Shown here piece after piece: positions 12,964-13,014 of a DNA stretch of 13,014 bases. Each line of letters begins with the position of its first letter. Within the stretch, counting starts at the first letter, position 1. The notes beneath the pieces were generated by a model. The model searched no databases. It worked only from the letters and a program-made list of their open reading frames with translations, and was not told where the DNA came from. The stretch is from G039029935 sp039029935 (GTDB lineage Bacteria; Chloroflexota; Anaerolineae; Caldilineales; Caldilineaceae), in assembly GCA_039029935.1 (NCBI GenBank), contig JBCCFC010000248.1, positions 1-13,014 of the forward strand. The letters run 5' to 3'. The position numbers and the translations under genes were made by a program.

Positions 12964-13014
12964 TCTCGTTTTGCTCCGCTTGCGTGTCAGCGGGTTCCTC
13001 GAAAATAGTGTCTA

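Larger units (their letters stand above)
12387..13014. other. Right flank, no intact gene
   Basis: This AT-rich region carries the giant gene's 5' leader, the Rpn-like fragment (12551-12745), the inverted repeat (12889-12933) and the operator-like palindrome (12945-12963). A 35-codon minus-strand frame (12804-12697) starts at an ATG four bases after AGGAGG, and an 81-codon minus-strand frame (12925-12680) overlaps it; neither resembles anything I know, and both run antisense to the Rpn-like remnant. A TTGACA at 12819-12824 has only TAAGGC at a 17-base spacing. Confidence 0.5.

Overview
The window is dominated by one very large leftward gene (12386 to 432, minus strand) encoding a secreted mosaic protein of 3984 residues. 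It begins at a GTG behind a strong GGAGGAG ribosome binding site, carries a Sec-type signal peptide, and runs uninterrupted to a C-terminus ending ...FLPVVMR. That tail (acidic/proline stretch, then F/Y-L-P-hydrophobic-R) is what I know from many exported proteins of Chloroflexota (Anaerolineae, Ardenticatenia, Chloroflexia). Together with the chain of LamG, CBM9-like, cadherin-like, bacterial Ig-like, LRR, FN3, PKD, DUF11 and SdrD-B domains it suggests a filamentous or surface-attached Chloroflexota bacterium. That assignment is inference; there is no rRNA or housekeeping gene here to confirm it.

Order along the protein: signal peptide (1-52); LamG-like lectin (about 61-266); CBM9-like domain, cadherin-like domain, second CBM9-like domain (269-775); eleven tandem cadherin-like repeats of about 106 residues (777-1945); five bacterial Ig-like domains (1947-2420); a disulphide-capped plant-type LRR block (2424-2650); FN3 (2669-2769); Pro/Thr linker; a metzincin-type zinc protease (2790-3170, HEIGHTWGLPH and the Met-turn DIMSYC); a region of unknown fold; PKD-like domain (3431-3519); acidic and proline-rich linker; DUF11-like, SdrD-B-like and DUF11-like domains; C-terminal tail. 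The likely picture is a calcium-stiffened fibre with carbohydrate-binding modules at the distal N-terminus and a protease nearer the cell-proximal end.

The flanks are more AT-rich and hold no intact gene I can support. Left flank (1-431): just after the stop codon and in the same frame is a fragment resembling the C-terminal half of Cas2 (252-431); then three 11-bp-spaced TGTCA boxes like a Pho box (210-238) and a bidirectional terminator-like inverted repeat (116-169). Right flank (12387-13014): a truncated fragment resembling an Rpn/COG5464 (PD-(D/E)XK) nuclease-transposase protein (12551-12745, plus strand), a 12-bp-arm inverted repeat (12889-12933) and a perfect palindrome matching the GntR/FadR-family operator ATTGGTnnnACCAAT (12945-12963).

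I see no complete novel multi-gene system. The most interesting material is the internal architecture of the giant protease-adhesin (two-repeat periodicity in the cadherin array, a duplicated CBM9-cadherin unit, homopolymeric G tracts that could slip) and the previously unannotated gene debris and operator-like sites in its flanks.
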